Assembly (NCBI GenBank): GCA_031431335.1
Contig: JANPDG010000261.1
Location: 1 to 12,210, forward strand
Direction of reading: 5' to 3'
Source: JAAFIP01 sp031431335
GTDB lineage: Bacteria > Pseudomonadota > Gammaproteobacteria > Burkholderiales > Burkholderiaceae_C
Length of the DNA: 12,210 bases
Positions 1 through 6,863 of the stretch are shown here, in pieces (position 1 is the stretch's first letter; each line of letters starts with the position of its first letter). The translations under genes and the position numbers were made by a program. The notes beneath the pieces are model-generated. The model did no database searches and was not told the origin of the DNA. It was given only the letters and a program-made list of their open reading frames with translations.

Positions 1-28
1 ACCATGCATCAGAAAATTAGTGTATCGC

Positions 29-57
29 TTGAACTATTCTTGTTAAATACATAAAAC
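29..57 (+). promoter_or_regulatory. Possible xylF promoter (-35 TTGAAC, -10 TAAAAC)
   Basis: TTGAAC at 29-34 and TAAAAC at 52-57 are 17 bp apart, each matching four of six consensus bases. They lie in the AT-rich stretch ahead of xylF and would leave a leader of about 60 nt. No clear operator palindrome is visible; ATCGCT (24-29) and AGCGAT (67-72) form only a loose 6-bp inverted pair. The call is weak because both boxes are imperfect. Confidence 0.3.
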
Positions 58-122
58 TAGCAGCCTAGCGATGACTTTCAAACAAACCTGCCTCCCAAGG
101 CGCAATTATTTTGGAGATACCT

Positions 123-1142
123 ATGAAGAAGTTCCACCTTACCGCGCTGGCGCTCAGCCTGACCGCTATGGGCGCGTTTGCGCAAACCACCGTCGGCGTG
201 AGCTGGTCTAACTTTCAGGAAGAGCGTTGGAAGACTGACGAAGCCGCCATCAAGGCGCAGCTAGAAAAATCGGGTGCCAAATACATCAGCGCCGATGCCG
301 GTGGTTCGCCAGAAAAGCAGTTGGCCGACATTGACAGCTTGATCTCCAAAGGCGCCAAAGCACTGATCGTGCTGGCCATGGACAAAGATGCGATTTTGCC
401 AGCCATCAACAAGGCTACCAAGCAAAAGATCCCCGTCGTGGCGTATGACCGCTTGATCGAAGCGCCGGGCGTGTTCTACATCACGTTTGACAACGTGGAA
501 GTGGGCCGCATGCAGGCGCGCGCTATTTTGGCCGCCAAGCCAAAGGGCAACTACGTCATGATCAAGGGCTCGCCAACCGACCCTAACGCCAACTTCCTGC
601 GCGGTGGCCAACAAGAAGTCATCGACGCTGCTGTGAAAAAAGGCGACATCAAAATCGTGGGCGAAGAGTACACCGATGGCTGGAAGCCTGAAGTCGCTCA
701 AAAGAACATGGAGCAGATCATCACCAAAAACGGCGGCAAGATCGACGCTGTGGTGGCCTCTAACGACGGTATGGCTGGCGGCGTAGTCGCAGCACTCAGC
801 GCCAAGGGCATCAAAGGCGTGCCAGTATCAGGCCAAGACGGCGACCACGCTGCTTTGAACCGCGTAGCTTTAGGCTCACAAACCGTGTCCGTCTGGAAAG
901 ACGCACGCGACTTGGGCAAAGACGCTGCAGCCGCTGCCGTAGCTCTGGCCGCAGGCAAAAAAGTCGACGGCGCTAAGTCATGGAACGGCGGCGAGAAGAA
1001 AATCGAGCTGCAAGCCCAGTTCCTAAAGCCCATCCCAGTGACCTTGGCCAACTTGGATGTGGTCGTCAAGGCCGGCTGGATCAAGCAAGACGCTTTGTGC
1101 AAGGGCGTAGACAAAGCCACTGGCCCTGCAGTTTGCAAGTAA
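123..1142 (+). CDS. xylF: D-xylose ABC transporter, periplasmic substrate-binding protein
   Basis: This protein binds the sugar in the periplasm and delivers it to the XylH permease. The start is ATG 123, with GGAG at 113-116 six bases upstream. A TTG at 111 is in frame but overlaps that ribosome site, so it is rejected. The 339-residue product begins with a signal peptide (KK, hydrophobic core, cleavage probably after AFA at residue 20). It then follows E. coli XylF closely: ERW near 34-36, YDRLI at 108-112, FDN at 122-124, DGWKPE at 185-190, VVASND at 210-215 and SGQDGD at 236-241. Asp109, Arg110, Trp187, Asn214, Asp239 and Lys259 fall where this family places sugar-contacting residues (from memory of the E. 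coli protein). Two C-terminal cysteines (326, 338) could form a disulfide. Xylose as the ligand is inferred from similarity; a related pentose is possible. Confidence 0.92.
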   Translation: MKKFHLTALALSLTAMGAFAQTTVGVSWSNFQEERWKTDEAAIKAQLEKSGAKYISADAGGSPEKQLADIDSLISKGAKALIVLAMDKDAILPAINKATKQKIPVVAYDRLIEAPGVFYITFDNVEVGRMQARAILAAKPKGNYVMIKGSPTDPNANFLRGGQQEVIDAAVKKGDIKIVGEEYTDGWKPEVAQKNMEQIITKNGGKIDAVVASNDGMAGGVVAALSAKGIKGVPVSGQDGDHAALNRVALGSQTVSVWKDARDLGKDAAAAAVALAAGKKVDGAKSWNGGEKKIELQAQFLKPIPVTLANLDVVVKAGWIKQDALCKGVDKATGPAVCK

Positions 1143-1147
1143 GTTAA

Positions 1148-1174
1148 GCCATAGCCCGTAATAGGGCTACTGGC
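1148..1174 (+). other. Small hairpin just after xylF
   Basis: TAGCCC (1152-1157) pairs with GGGCTA (1164-1169) around a 6-nt loop. GCC (1148-1150) can extend it by pairing with GGC (1172-1174). No T-run follows. It starts six bases after the xylF stop, so it may protect the 3' end of an xylF transcript together with the larger hairpin downstream. Confidence 0.5.
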
Positions 1175-1182
1175 AGCATGTT

Positions 1183-1217
1183 GCGGGTACCAGCGAGGCG
1201 CTGCGTACCCGCGTTTT
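1183..1217 (+). terminator. Strong intercistronic hairpin with T-run between xylF and xylH
   Basis: GCGGGTAC (1183-1190) pairs with GTACCCGC (1205-1212), and inside it CAGCG (1191-1195) pairs with CGCTG (1199-1203) around the loop AGG. The result is a 13-bp stem with a single bulged C at 1204. TTTT at 1214-1217 follows after one base, which is the form of an intrinsic terminator. Because xylH lies only 43 bp further on with no obvious promoter of its own, partial termination or mRNA stabilisation is more likely than a full stop. That would give more binding protein than permease, as is common for ABC importers. Confidence 0.75.
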
Positions 1218-1259
1218 ATTTGGATCTCCAGTTTCCATCGGCATGGCGGGAGTACGCGC

Positions 1260-2450
1260 GTGAATCACATCTTACATTCTTTAAAGCAAGCCGCCATCGA
1301 CTGGCGCTTGGTGCTCATGGGCATGGTGCTGGCCGCTATTGCAGTGACATTCAATATTTTATCTGATGGCATATTTCTGTCGCCTGAAAACCTCTACAAC
1401 ATTGCCCAGCAAACGGCTGTGGTCGGCATTGTGTCCACCGTGGTGGTGCTGATCATCGTGGCGCGGCATATCGACTTGTCGGTGGGCTCGGTGATGGGCT
1501 TTGTGGGCGTGCTCATTGCCACGCTCATGTACACCGGCGGCTGGTCGTGGCAGGCGGCGAGCTTGGCTGGCTTGGCAGTGGCCATTGCAGTCTCGATGTA
1601 CCAAGGCGCGCTGACCGCGATGTTGGGTGTGCCTTCGTTCGTGGTCACACTGGGCGGTTTGATGTCGTTTCGTGGCGCGGCATTTTTGGTGGCGGACGGT
1701 AAAACTCAACCGGTGAACGACCCGTTTTTTCAAAGCTTGGGCGGCGGCTTTGATGGCGCTATTGGTACCACGGCCAGCTGGAGCATTGCGCTCATCATGT
1801 GCGCCGCACTGGCCTGGGCTATGGTGGCCAAACGCAGGGCGAACACCCGCTATGAAGTGCCTAACAACCCGCTGTGGCTCGACGCAGCCGTGGTGTTGGT
1901 GCCCGTGGCTATTGTGCTGGCTTTTACTGCTGCGATGAACGGCTACCGCATTGCGAGCAAAGACGCTCCGCAGGGCATTCCGATTCCGGTGCTGATCTGG
2001 GCGGGCGTGGCGCTCGGCCTGTCGTTTTTGGTGCACCGCACGCGCTTTGGCCGCTATGTATTTGCCATGGGCGGCAACCCTGAAGCGGCGGCTTTGGTGG
2101 GCATTCCCGTCAAGCGGGTGACCTTAATGTTGTTCGCGTTGATGGGCTTGCTTATCACCATCGCGGCTGTGGTGTCGATAGCACGGCTAAATGCAGGCAC
2201 CAACTCGCTGGGCACCAGCATGGAGCTGTATGTAATTGCCGCAGCAGTCATTGGCGGCACCGCGTTGGCAGGCGGCAGCGGTTCAATATTAGGCTCCGTG
2301 CTGGGCGCGCTGATCTTGCAGTCGATTGACAGCGGCATGCTGCTGTTGGACGTATCGATTGGTGTGCGCTACGTCATCATTGGCCAGGTGCTGATTGCAG
2401 CGGTGGTGTTTGATGTGCTGTACCGTAAATTCACCGGAGACACCGTATGA
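1260..2450 (+). CDS. xylH: D-xylose ABC transporter permease
   Basis: This inner-membrane permease of the ribose/xylose (BPD-transp-2) family forms the translocation path fed by XylF. The start is GTG 1260, chosen because GGCGGGAG (1245-1252) sits 7 bases upstream and the protein then begins like family members. Its 396 residues match the usual length of about 390. About ten hydrophobic segments are visible, starting at 17-35 and 53-68. Family motifs include RHIDLSVG (69-76), GGNPEAA (271-277, the loop expected to touch the ATPase) and IGGTALAGGSGS (331-342). A more polar stretch near 190-207 and 228-240 is the longer central loop seen in XylH compared with RbsC. The last four bases overlap the ATPase gene, implying translational coupling. 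The transport role is solid; the exact sugar is inferred. Confidence 0.9.
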   Translation: MNHILHSLKQAAIDWRLVLMGMVLAAIAVTFNILSDGIFLSPENLYNIAQQTAVVGIVSTVVVLIIVARHIDLSVGSVMGFVGVLIATLMYTGGWSWQAASLAGLAVAIAVSMYQGALTAMLGVPSFVVTLGGLMSFRGAAFLVADGKTQPVNDPFFQSLGGGFDGAIGTTASWSIALIMCAALAWAMVAKRRANTRYEVPNNPLWLDAAVVLVPVAIVLAFTAAMNGYRIASKDAPQGIPIPVLIWAGVALGLSFLVHRTRFGRYVFAMGGNPEAAALVGIPVKRVTLMLFALMGLLITIAAVVSIARLNAGTNSLGTSMELYVIAAAVIGGTALAGGSGSILGSVLGALILQSIDSGMLLLDVSIGVRYVIIGQVLIAAVVFDVLYRKFTGDTV

Positions 2451-3247
2451 CACACAGCATGACTGGTGCAGCAGATACAAATAGCTGCCTCGTGCAGATG
2501 CGCGGCATTCACAAAGCATTTGGCGGTGTACACGCAGTAGAAAACGCCAGTATCAACCTGTACCCCGGTGAAGTCGTGGCCCTGCTGGGCCACAACGGCG
2601 CAGGCAAGTCGACGTTGATGAAAATGCTCGCTGGAGCGTATCCGATCGACAGCGGCGACGTGATCATCTGCGGCAACAAAACAAATATTCGCACCCCACT
2701 GGATGCGCAGCAGCTGGGTATTGAGTCGATCTACCAAACCTTGGCGCTGGCCGACAACCTTGACTCGGTGGCCAACTTGTTTTTAGGCCGCGAGCTGCTC
2801 ACCCGCTGGCGCACGCTGGACGACCACCGCATGGACGCCGATGCACGCAAGGTGTTTTCGCGTTTGAACAAAAACTTCAAAAATGTGCGCACACCAGTGC
2901 GTCGCCTCTCGGGTGGGCAGCGCCAAGTGGTGGCCATCTCACGGGCGATTTATTTCAACGCCAAAATATTGATCATGGACGAGCCTACAGCAGCGCTCGG
3001 CCCCGAAGAAACCGCGATGGTCGGCAACCTGGTACGCCAGCTCAAGGCCGAAGGCGTGGGCATCTTTTTGATCAGCCACGACATGCACGATGTGTTTGCA
3101 CTGAGCGACCGCTTGGCGGTAATGAAAAACGGCCGTGTGGTGGGCACCTACCGTACCCAAGATGTCACTGAAGACGAGGTTCTGGGCATGATCATCGGTG
3201 GCAAAAAGCCCGAAGGCAAAGCACAAGCCGAGCGTCAGCCGGCCTGA
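2447..3247 (+). CDS. Sugar ABC transporter ATP-binding protein, single-domain (XylG-like)
   Basis: This ATPase drives the XylFH importer from the cytoplasmic side. The start ATG overlaps the xylH stop (ATGA), and CGGAG lies 7 bases upstream. All motifs of one complete ABC domain are present: Walker A GHNGAGKST (48-56), Q-loop Gln97, signature LSGGQ (154-158), Walker B ILIMDEP (174-180) and H-loop His211. The protein ends at 266 residues. Classical XylG and RbsA are about 500 residues with two fused ABC domains, so this is a half-size version that presumably works as a homodimer, as in FrcA-type sugar transporters. The stop is followed at once by the next gene, with no second domain in another frame, so it is not a recent truncation. 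I left the symbol blank because of the size difference from classical XylG. Confidence 0.9.
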   Translation: MTHSMTGAADTNSCLVQMRGIHKAFGGVHAVENASINLYPGEVVALLGHNGAGKSTLMKMLAGAYPIDSGDVIICGNKTNIRTPLDAQQLGIESIYQTLALADNLDSVANLFLGRELLTRWRTLDDHRMDADARKVFSRLNKNFKNVRTPVRRLSGGQRQVVAISRAIYFNAKILIMDEPTAALGPEETAMVGNLVRQLKAEGVGIFLISHDMHDVFALSDRLAVMKNGRVVGTYRTQDVTEDEVLGMIIGGKKPEGKAQAERQPA

Positions 3248-3252
3248 GCAGC

Positions 3253-4446
3253 ATGAAGACCACAGGCGATCAGTATTTGGTCAAGCGCATTAACCGCAGC
3301 GTGGTGCTGCGCTTGGTGCGCGCGCAGCCGGGTTTGTCTCGGGCGCAGTTGGCCGCAGAGAGTGGTCTGACCAAGTCCACCGTGGGTCAGATCATCAAAG
3401 AGCTGATCGAAGAGAGTTGGCTCACAGAGTCGGCGCTGACGCCATCGATCAGCCAAGGTAGGCCATCCACCCCTTTGCAGATTGATGGCAGGACCCGCGG
3501 CCTGTTAGGGGTTGAGCTGGCCATTGATTGTTTGCGCGTGGTGGGCGTATCGCTGCTCGGTGAGGTGGTGTGCTCATTACATGCACCGTTGATTAGCAAC
3601 ACCCCGCAGCAGGCTTGTAGCCAGCTGGCCAGCGTGGTGGCGCAGGCGTATGCAGAGCTGGTGCGCCAAGGCTTCGCGCCCTCTGGCGTGGGGGTGGGCT
3701 TGCCAGGGGCGTTTGACGATGTTACCGGTGCCATCTGGTTTGCGCCTAACCTAGGGTGGCGTCGGGTTGAAATTTTGCCCATGATTGTGTCTGCGTTGGA
3801 CAGTGCGGGCGTGCCAGCGATGCCGGTGATGGTGCAAAACGACGCCGACACCGGCGCACTCAGTGAGTATGAATTTGGCGCGGGCGAGCACAAAGGCGCT
3901 TTGATCTTCGTGGCCTGCGGGGTGGGTGTAGGCGCAGGAATTGTGCTTAATGATCGGTTGTTCACCGGCACAGACGGTATGGCTGGCGAGATCGGACACA
4001 GTATTTTGCAAATCGACGGCCCGCTGTGCAGCTGTGGCCGCTTGGGCTGCGCCGAGACTTTTGTGGGCGCACGCGCTATCGCCAACGAGATGGCGCAGCA
4101 CGGCCACGCGGACCGCGCTGGCGTGCATCTAGGTACGCTGGTGCACAACCTGTGGACTACATTCAACCCCAGTGTGGTGGTGTTAGGCGGGCCGTCCTGT
4201 GTTGAAAATAAGCGCTTGGTTGACACCGCACACCACACGTTGCAAACCCATGCCGCGCGCGCTGGTATGGCGCTGCCGCTGGTGCGGGTGGCACGCTACG
4301 GGCTGCTGGCGTCTGCAGTCGGCGCAGCAGGCTTGCTGTTGCACCATTATTTGCGTCCACTGAATGTAAGTGCGCTCATGCACCCTGGCCCTATGGATTT
4401 GCAGCGCACCGCCCCGGCGCAGCTGGCATCTGCAGATGCCGACTAG
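3253..4446 (+). CDS. ROK-family transcriptional regulator, probable xylose-responsive repressor
   Basis: A 397-residue regulator of the NagC/Mlc/XylR (ROK) type. The N-terminal winged helix-turn-helix covers about residues 13-60, with RAQLAAESGLTKSTVGQI at 30-47. The ROK sugar-binding domain follows: GVGLPGAFDD, VQNDADTGAL (Asn196-Asp197), GVGVGAGI, and GEIGHS with a CSCGRLGC motif. His249, Cys259, Cys261 and Cys266 are the expected zinc ligands. The gene starts 5 bases after the ATPase stop with no good Shine-Dalgarno, so translation is probably coupled. Co-encoding with xylFH suggests it senses the imported sugar and represses its own operon; that is inference. It differs from enterobacterial XylR, which is an AraC-type activator, and resembles the ROK XylR of Gram-positive bacteria in logic. 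A plain sugar kinase is unlikely given the DNA-binding domain. Confidence 0.88.
   Translation: MKTTGDQYLVKRINRSVVLRLVRAQPGLSRAQLAAESGLTKSTVGQIIKELIEESWLTESALTPSISQGRPSTPLQIDGRTRGLLGVELAIDCLRVVGVSLLGEVVCSLHAPLISNTPQQACSQLASVVAQAYAELVRQGFAPSGVGVGLPGAFDDVTGAIWFAPNLGWRRVEILPMIVSALDSAGVPAMPVMVQNDADTGALSEYEFGAGEHKGALIFVACGVGVGAGIVLNDRLFTGTDGMAGEIGHSILQIDGPLCSCGRLGCAETFVGARAIANEMAQHGHADRAGVHLGTLVHNLWTTFNPSVVVLGGPSCVENKRLVDTAHHTLQTHAARAGMALPLVRVARYGLLASAVGAAGLLLHHYLRPLNVSALMHPGPMDLQRTAPAQLASADAD
4425..4440. promoter_or_regulatory. Perfect 16-bp palindrome at the 3' end of the ROK gene
   Basis: GGCATCTGCAGATGCC is a perfect palindrome, lying within the last codons of the regulator gene and 33 bp before the oxidoreductase start. 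As DNA it could be a dimer-binding operator. As RNA it gives a 6-bp stem with a TGCA loop. No T-run follows, so it is not an intrinsic terminator. Part of it is constrained by coding sequence, so a chance origin cannot be excluded. Confidence 0.4.
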
Positions 4447-4473
4447 TTCACTGCAGCAATCAAGGTCTTCGCC

Positions 4474-5472
4474 ATGAAAAAAGTGCAGTGGGGTGTGCTC
4501 AGCACCGCCAAAATTGGTCTTAAAAACGTGATTCCCGCCATGCAGCGAAGCCAGTGGTGCACCGTGAGCGCCATCGCATCACGCTCGCTGGATGCTGCGC
4601 GCACAGCGGGACATGCGCTGCAGATCAGCCAAGCCTATGGCTCGTACGAAGAGCTGATAGCCGACCCGGCAATAGAGGCGATCTACAACCCGCTGCCCAA
4701 CGATATGCATGTGCACTGGACCTTAGCCGCTGCGCGCGCGGGCAAGCATGTGCTGTGCGAAAAACCATTTGCCATGAATGCCCATGAAGCTGCGGCGCTG
4801 CGCGAAGTGCAGGACAAAGTGCATATCTCGGAGGCGTTCATGGTGCGCTTTCACCCGCAGTGGCTGCGCGCGCGTGAGCTGGTGCGCACTGGTGTGCTGG
4901 GTGAGTTGCGCTCGATTCAAGCGTACTTTTCGTATTTCAACCGCGACGCGGGCAATATTCGCAACCGCCCAGAGTCAGGCGGCGGTGCGTTGTATGACAT
5001 TGGTTGCTACGCGGTGGTGGCAGGGCGTTTCTTTTTTGAAGCCGAGCCGCTGCGCGTGATGGCGTTGATCGACCGCGATCCTGATTTTAAAACCGACCGC
5101 ACAGCCACGGTGATAGCCGACTTTGGTGCAGACCGCCGCTTAGACTTTACCGTGTCAACCCAAAGCACGCCCTACCAGCGCCTGCATTTGGTGGGCACGC
5201 AGCAACGGCTTGAGATAGAGGTGCCGTTCAACGCAGTGCAAGGCGAGTCGATGCGGATCATATTAGACAACGGCACAGCACATGCCGGCAAAAATGCAAC
5301 GTTCGAAGTGATGCCCCCTGCCGATCAGTACACACTGCAGTGCGATGCGTTTGCCCGGGCTATCCGCGCAGAGCAGCCATTGCCCTACGGGCTGGATGAC
5401 GCTATTTGCAATATGAGAGTGATTGACGCTATGTACGCAGCCGGCGCTTCAAGCCAATGGTGCGCGGTGTAG
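4474..5472 (+). CDS. Gfo/Idh/MocA-family NAD(P)-dependent sugar oxidoreductase, possible D-xylose 1-dehydrogenase
   Basis: A 332-residue cytoplasmic dehydrogenase of the glucose-fructose oxidoreductase/inositol dehydrogenase family. The N-terminal Rossmann fold has the nucleotide-binding loop near residues 7-17 (GVLSTAKIG), followed by YNPLPNDMHV at 71-80. The family CEKPF motif is at 95-99, with catalytic Lys97. The C-terminal alpha/beta domain contains GGGALYDIGCY at 169-179, where Asp175 and Tyr179 are the usual substrate-side residues. The start ATG has AAGG (4462-4465) 8 bases upstream. Position behind xylose uptake genes and a ROK sensor suggests it oxidises the imported pentose, since NADP-dependent D-xylose dehydrogenases of this family are known. 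The family is broad, so family membership is secure while the substrate is a guess from context. Confidence 0.85.
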   Translation: MKKVQWGVLSTAKIGLKNVIPAMQRSQWCTVSAIASRSLDAARTAGHALQISQAYGSYEELIADPAIEAIYNPLPNDMHVHWTLAAARAGKHVLCEKPFAMNAHEAAALREVQDKVHISEAFMVRFHPQWLRARELVRTGVLGELRSIQAYFSYFNRDAGNIRNRPESGGGALYDIGCYAVVAGRFFFEAEPLRVMALIDRDPDFKTDRTATVIADFGADRRLDFTVSTQSTPYQRLHLVGTQQRLEIEVPFNAVQGESMRIILDNGTAHAGKNATFEVMPPADQYTLQCDAFARAIRAEQPLPYGLDDAICNMRVIDAMYAAGASSQWCAV

Positions 5473-5509
5473 CCTGGCCACTGTGCACGGCGCAGCTGGC
5501 AGGCTACAC
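5467..5509. repeat. 10-bp inverted repeat / long stem-loop between the oxidoreductase gene and marC
   Basis: GTGTAGCCTG (5467-5476) and CAGGCTACAC (5500-5509) are exact inverted copies. CCA (5478-5480) pairs with TGG (5497-5499), and CTGTGC (5481-5486) pairs with GCGCAG (5490-5495) with one wobble, leaving a 3-nt loop. The left arm includes the stop codon of the upstream gene and the right arm covers the candidate marC -10 element. No T-run follows. It may be an operator or a transcript-end hairpin. Confidence 0.6.
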
Positions 5510-5510
5510 T
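5505..5510 (+). promoter_or_regulatory. Candidate -10 of a leaderless marC promoter
   Basis: TACACT matches four of six bases of TATAAT and lies exactly 7 nt before the marC ATG, so transcription would begin at or beside the start codon. No Shine-Dalgarno is visible before that ATG. The -35 region (about 5482-5487, TGTGCA) is poor. The same geometry appears at metH1 and the rhodanese gene. Confidence 0.35.
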
Positions 5511-5517
5511 CTGCAGC

Positions 5518-6153
5518 ATGGACACCAAAGCACTCGTTACCCTGCTGGCTATTGTTAACCCGCTAGCCTGCGTACCTTTTTTCATTCACTACACCCAAGG
5601 CTTTTCGCCTGAGCTGCGGCGCAAAACCATCTGGGTCGCCAGTTTTAGTGCTTTTGTGGTGATTGCCATCAGCGCTTTGCTAGGGCTTCAGCTGCTGGAG
5701 TTTTTTGGTATCTCGCTGGCCAGCTTTCAGGTGGGGGGCGGTATGTTGCTGCTCACATCGTCGCTGCACATGCTCAACGCCGAACCGGCAGAGGCTAAGT
5801 CTGCCAAAGGCGATATGGAGGACGCCGATGCGTCCATGCGCACCAGTATTGCCGTGGTGCCATTGGCTATTCCGCTGCTCACGGGCCCCGCCACCATGTC
5901 CACCGTGGTCATTTATGCCGAAAAAGCCAAAACATTTTGGCAGCTTGGCACACTGGTCGGCTACGGCGTGGTGATTGCATTGGCTACCGCACTGTGTTTT
6001 AGCTTGGCCCAGCCTATTGCCCGTGTTTTGGGCAAAACCGGTATCAATGTGATGACCCGTTTGATGGGCTTGATCTTGGCTGCGCTGGCAGTAGAGGTGA
6101 TGGCCGATGGCTTGCAAAAGCTGTTTCCCATTCTGGCCAGTGGCGTCAGATAA
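5518..6153 (+). CDS. MarC-family integral membrane protein
   Basis: A 211-residue inner-membrane protein with six hydrophobic segments in two related halves. Family features are VNPLACVPFF (13-22), FGISLASFQVGGGMLLL (63-79), VPLAIPLLTGP (114-124) and RLMGLILAALAVE (181-193). A charged cytoplasmic-type loop (about 88-108) separates the halves. The usual length of the family is about 200-220, so the gene is complete. The biochemical function of MarC proteins is unknown; despite the name, the E. coli protein is not needed for multiple antibiotic resistance. No Shine-Dalgarno precedes the ATG. It lies 12 bp before creB, in the place where enterobacteria have creA, so it may share a transcript with creBC. 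Confidence 0.88.
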   Translation: MDTKALVTLLAIVNPLACVPFFIHYTQGFSPELRRKTIWVASFSAFVVIAISALLGLQLLEFFGISLASFQVGGGMLLLTSSLHMLNAEPAEAKSAKGDMEDADASMRTSIAVVPLAIPLLTGPATMSTVVIYAEKAKTFWQLGTLVGYGVVIALATALCFSLAQPIARVLGKTGINVMTRLMGLILAALAVEVMADGLQKLFPILASGVR

Positions 6154-6165
6154 GCGACACACCGC

Positions 6166-6855
6166 ATGGCTTCGCTGCTGCTGCTAGAAGACGACCCTGC
6201 CATTGCCAAGACGGTGGTCTTTGCGCTAGAGCGTGAAGGCTATGCAGTGCAGCATTGCACGCTGCTGGGGGATGCGCGCAGCGCAATGGCTGCGCAAGTG
6301 TTTGATGCCCTGGTGCTCGACGTAGGGCTGCCAGATGGCAACGGGCTAGACCTGTGCCGCGAGGTGCGTGCCAGCGGGTCAACTCCGGTGCTGATGCTGA
6401 GCGCGCGCGGCGAAGAGCTAGACCGCATACTGGGCCTAGAGTTGGGCGCAGATGACTACATGGCCAAACCGTTTAGCCCGCGTGAGCTGGTGGCCCGTGT
6501 GCGCGCACTGCTCAGACGCAGCAACGCAGCCACGTCGGCGTCCAGCGCTGCGCCCGCAGCGGCCGCAAGAGCCGCATTGATCCACGATGCTGCGGGTCAT
6601 CGCATCCATCTGCACGGCAAAGTCTTAGACCTGACGCGGCGCGAATATGGCTTGCTCGCTGTGCTGATGCAGGCGCGTGGGCGCATCCAGTCGCGCGAGA
6701 GCCTGCTCAGCGCGGTGTGGGGCTTGGACGCAGACAGCACCGACCGCACGGTCGACACCCACATCAAAACCCTGCGCGCCAAGCTGCGCGCCGTCGACGC
6801 TGATTGTGATCCTATCCAAACCCATCGCGGCATGGGTTACAGCATCAGCGGCTAG
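6166..6855 (+). CDS. creB: CreB, response regulator of the CreBC two-component system
   Basis: An OmpR/PhoB-type response regulator of 229 residues. The receiver domain (1-115) has the acidic pocket Glu8-Asp9-Asp10, phospho-acceptor Asp52 in LDVGLPD, switch residue Ser79 and Lys101 in KPFSPREL. An Ala/Ser-rich linker (about 117-136) leads to a winged-helix output domain (about 137-227) with RREYGLL, DRTVDTHIKTLRAKLRA and THRGMGYS. The last two stretches are almost identical to E. coli CreB as I recall it, including the DRTVDTHIKTLRAKLRA recognition region. That near-identity predicts recognition of the same TTCAC-N6-TTCAC target. The creC start is 8 bp after the stop. The Shine-Dalgarno is weak, so expression may depend on reading through from marC. 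Confidence 0.93.
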   Translation: MASLLLLEDDPAIAKTVVFALEREGYAVQHCTLLGDARSAMAAQVFDALVLDVGLPDGNGLDLCREVRASGSTPVLMLSARGEELDRILGLELGADDYMAKPFSPRELVARVRALLRRSNAATSASSAAPAAAARAALIHDAAGHRIHLHGKVLDLTRREYGLLAVLMQARGRIQSRESLLSAVWGLDADSTDRTVDTHIKTLRAKLRAVDADCDPIQTHRGMGYSISG

Positions 6856-6863
6856 GCCAAGCG

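Noticed and set aside
111..122. Upstream TTG start for xylF adding four residues
   Set aside because: It overlaps the GGAG ribosome site, and ATG 123 gives a standard signal peptide with correct spacing.
3387..4238. Long antisense open frame (283 residues) within the ROK gene
   Set aside because: It is a shadow of the ROK gene in a GC-rich genome, with low-complexity Ser/Thr/Pro composition and no recognisable domain.
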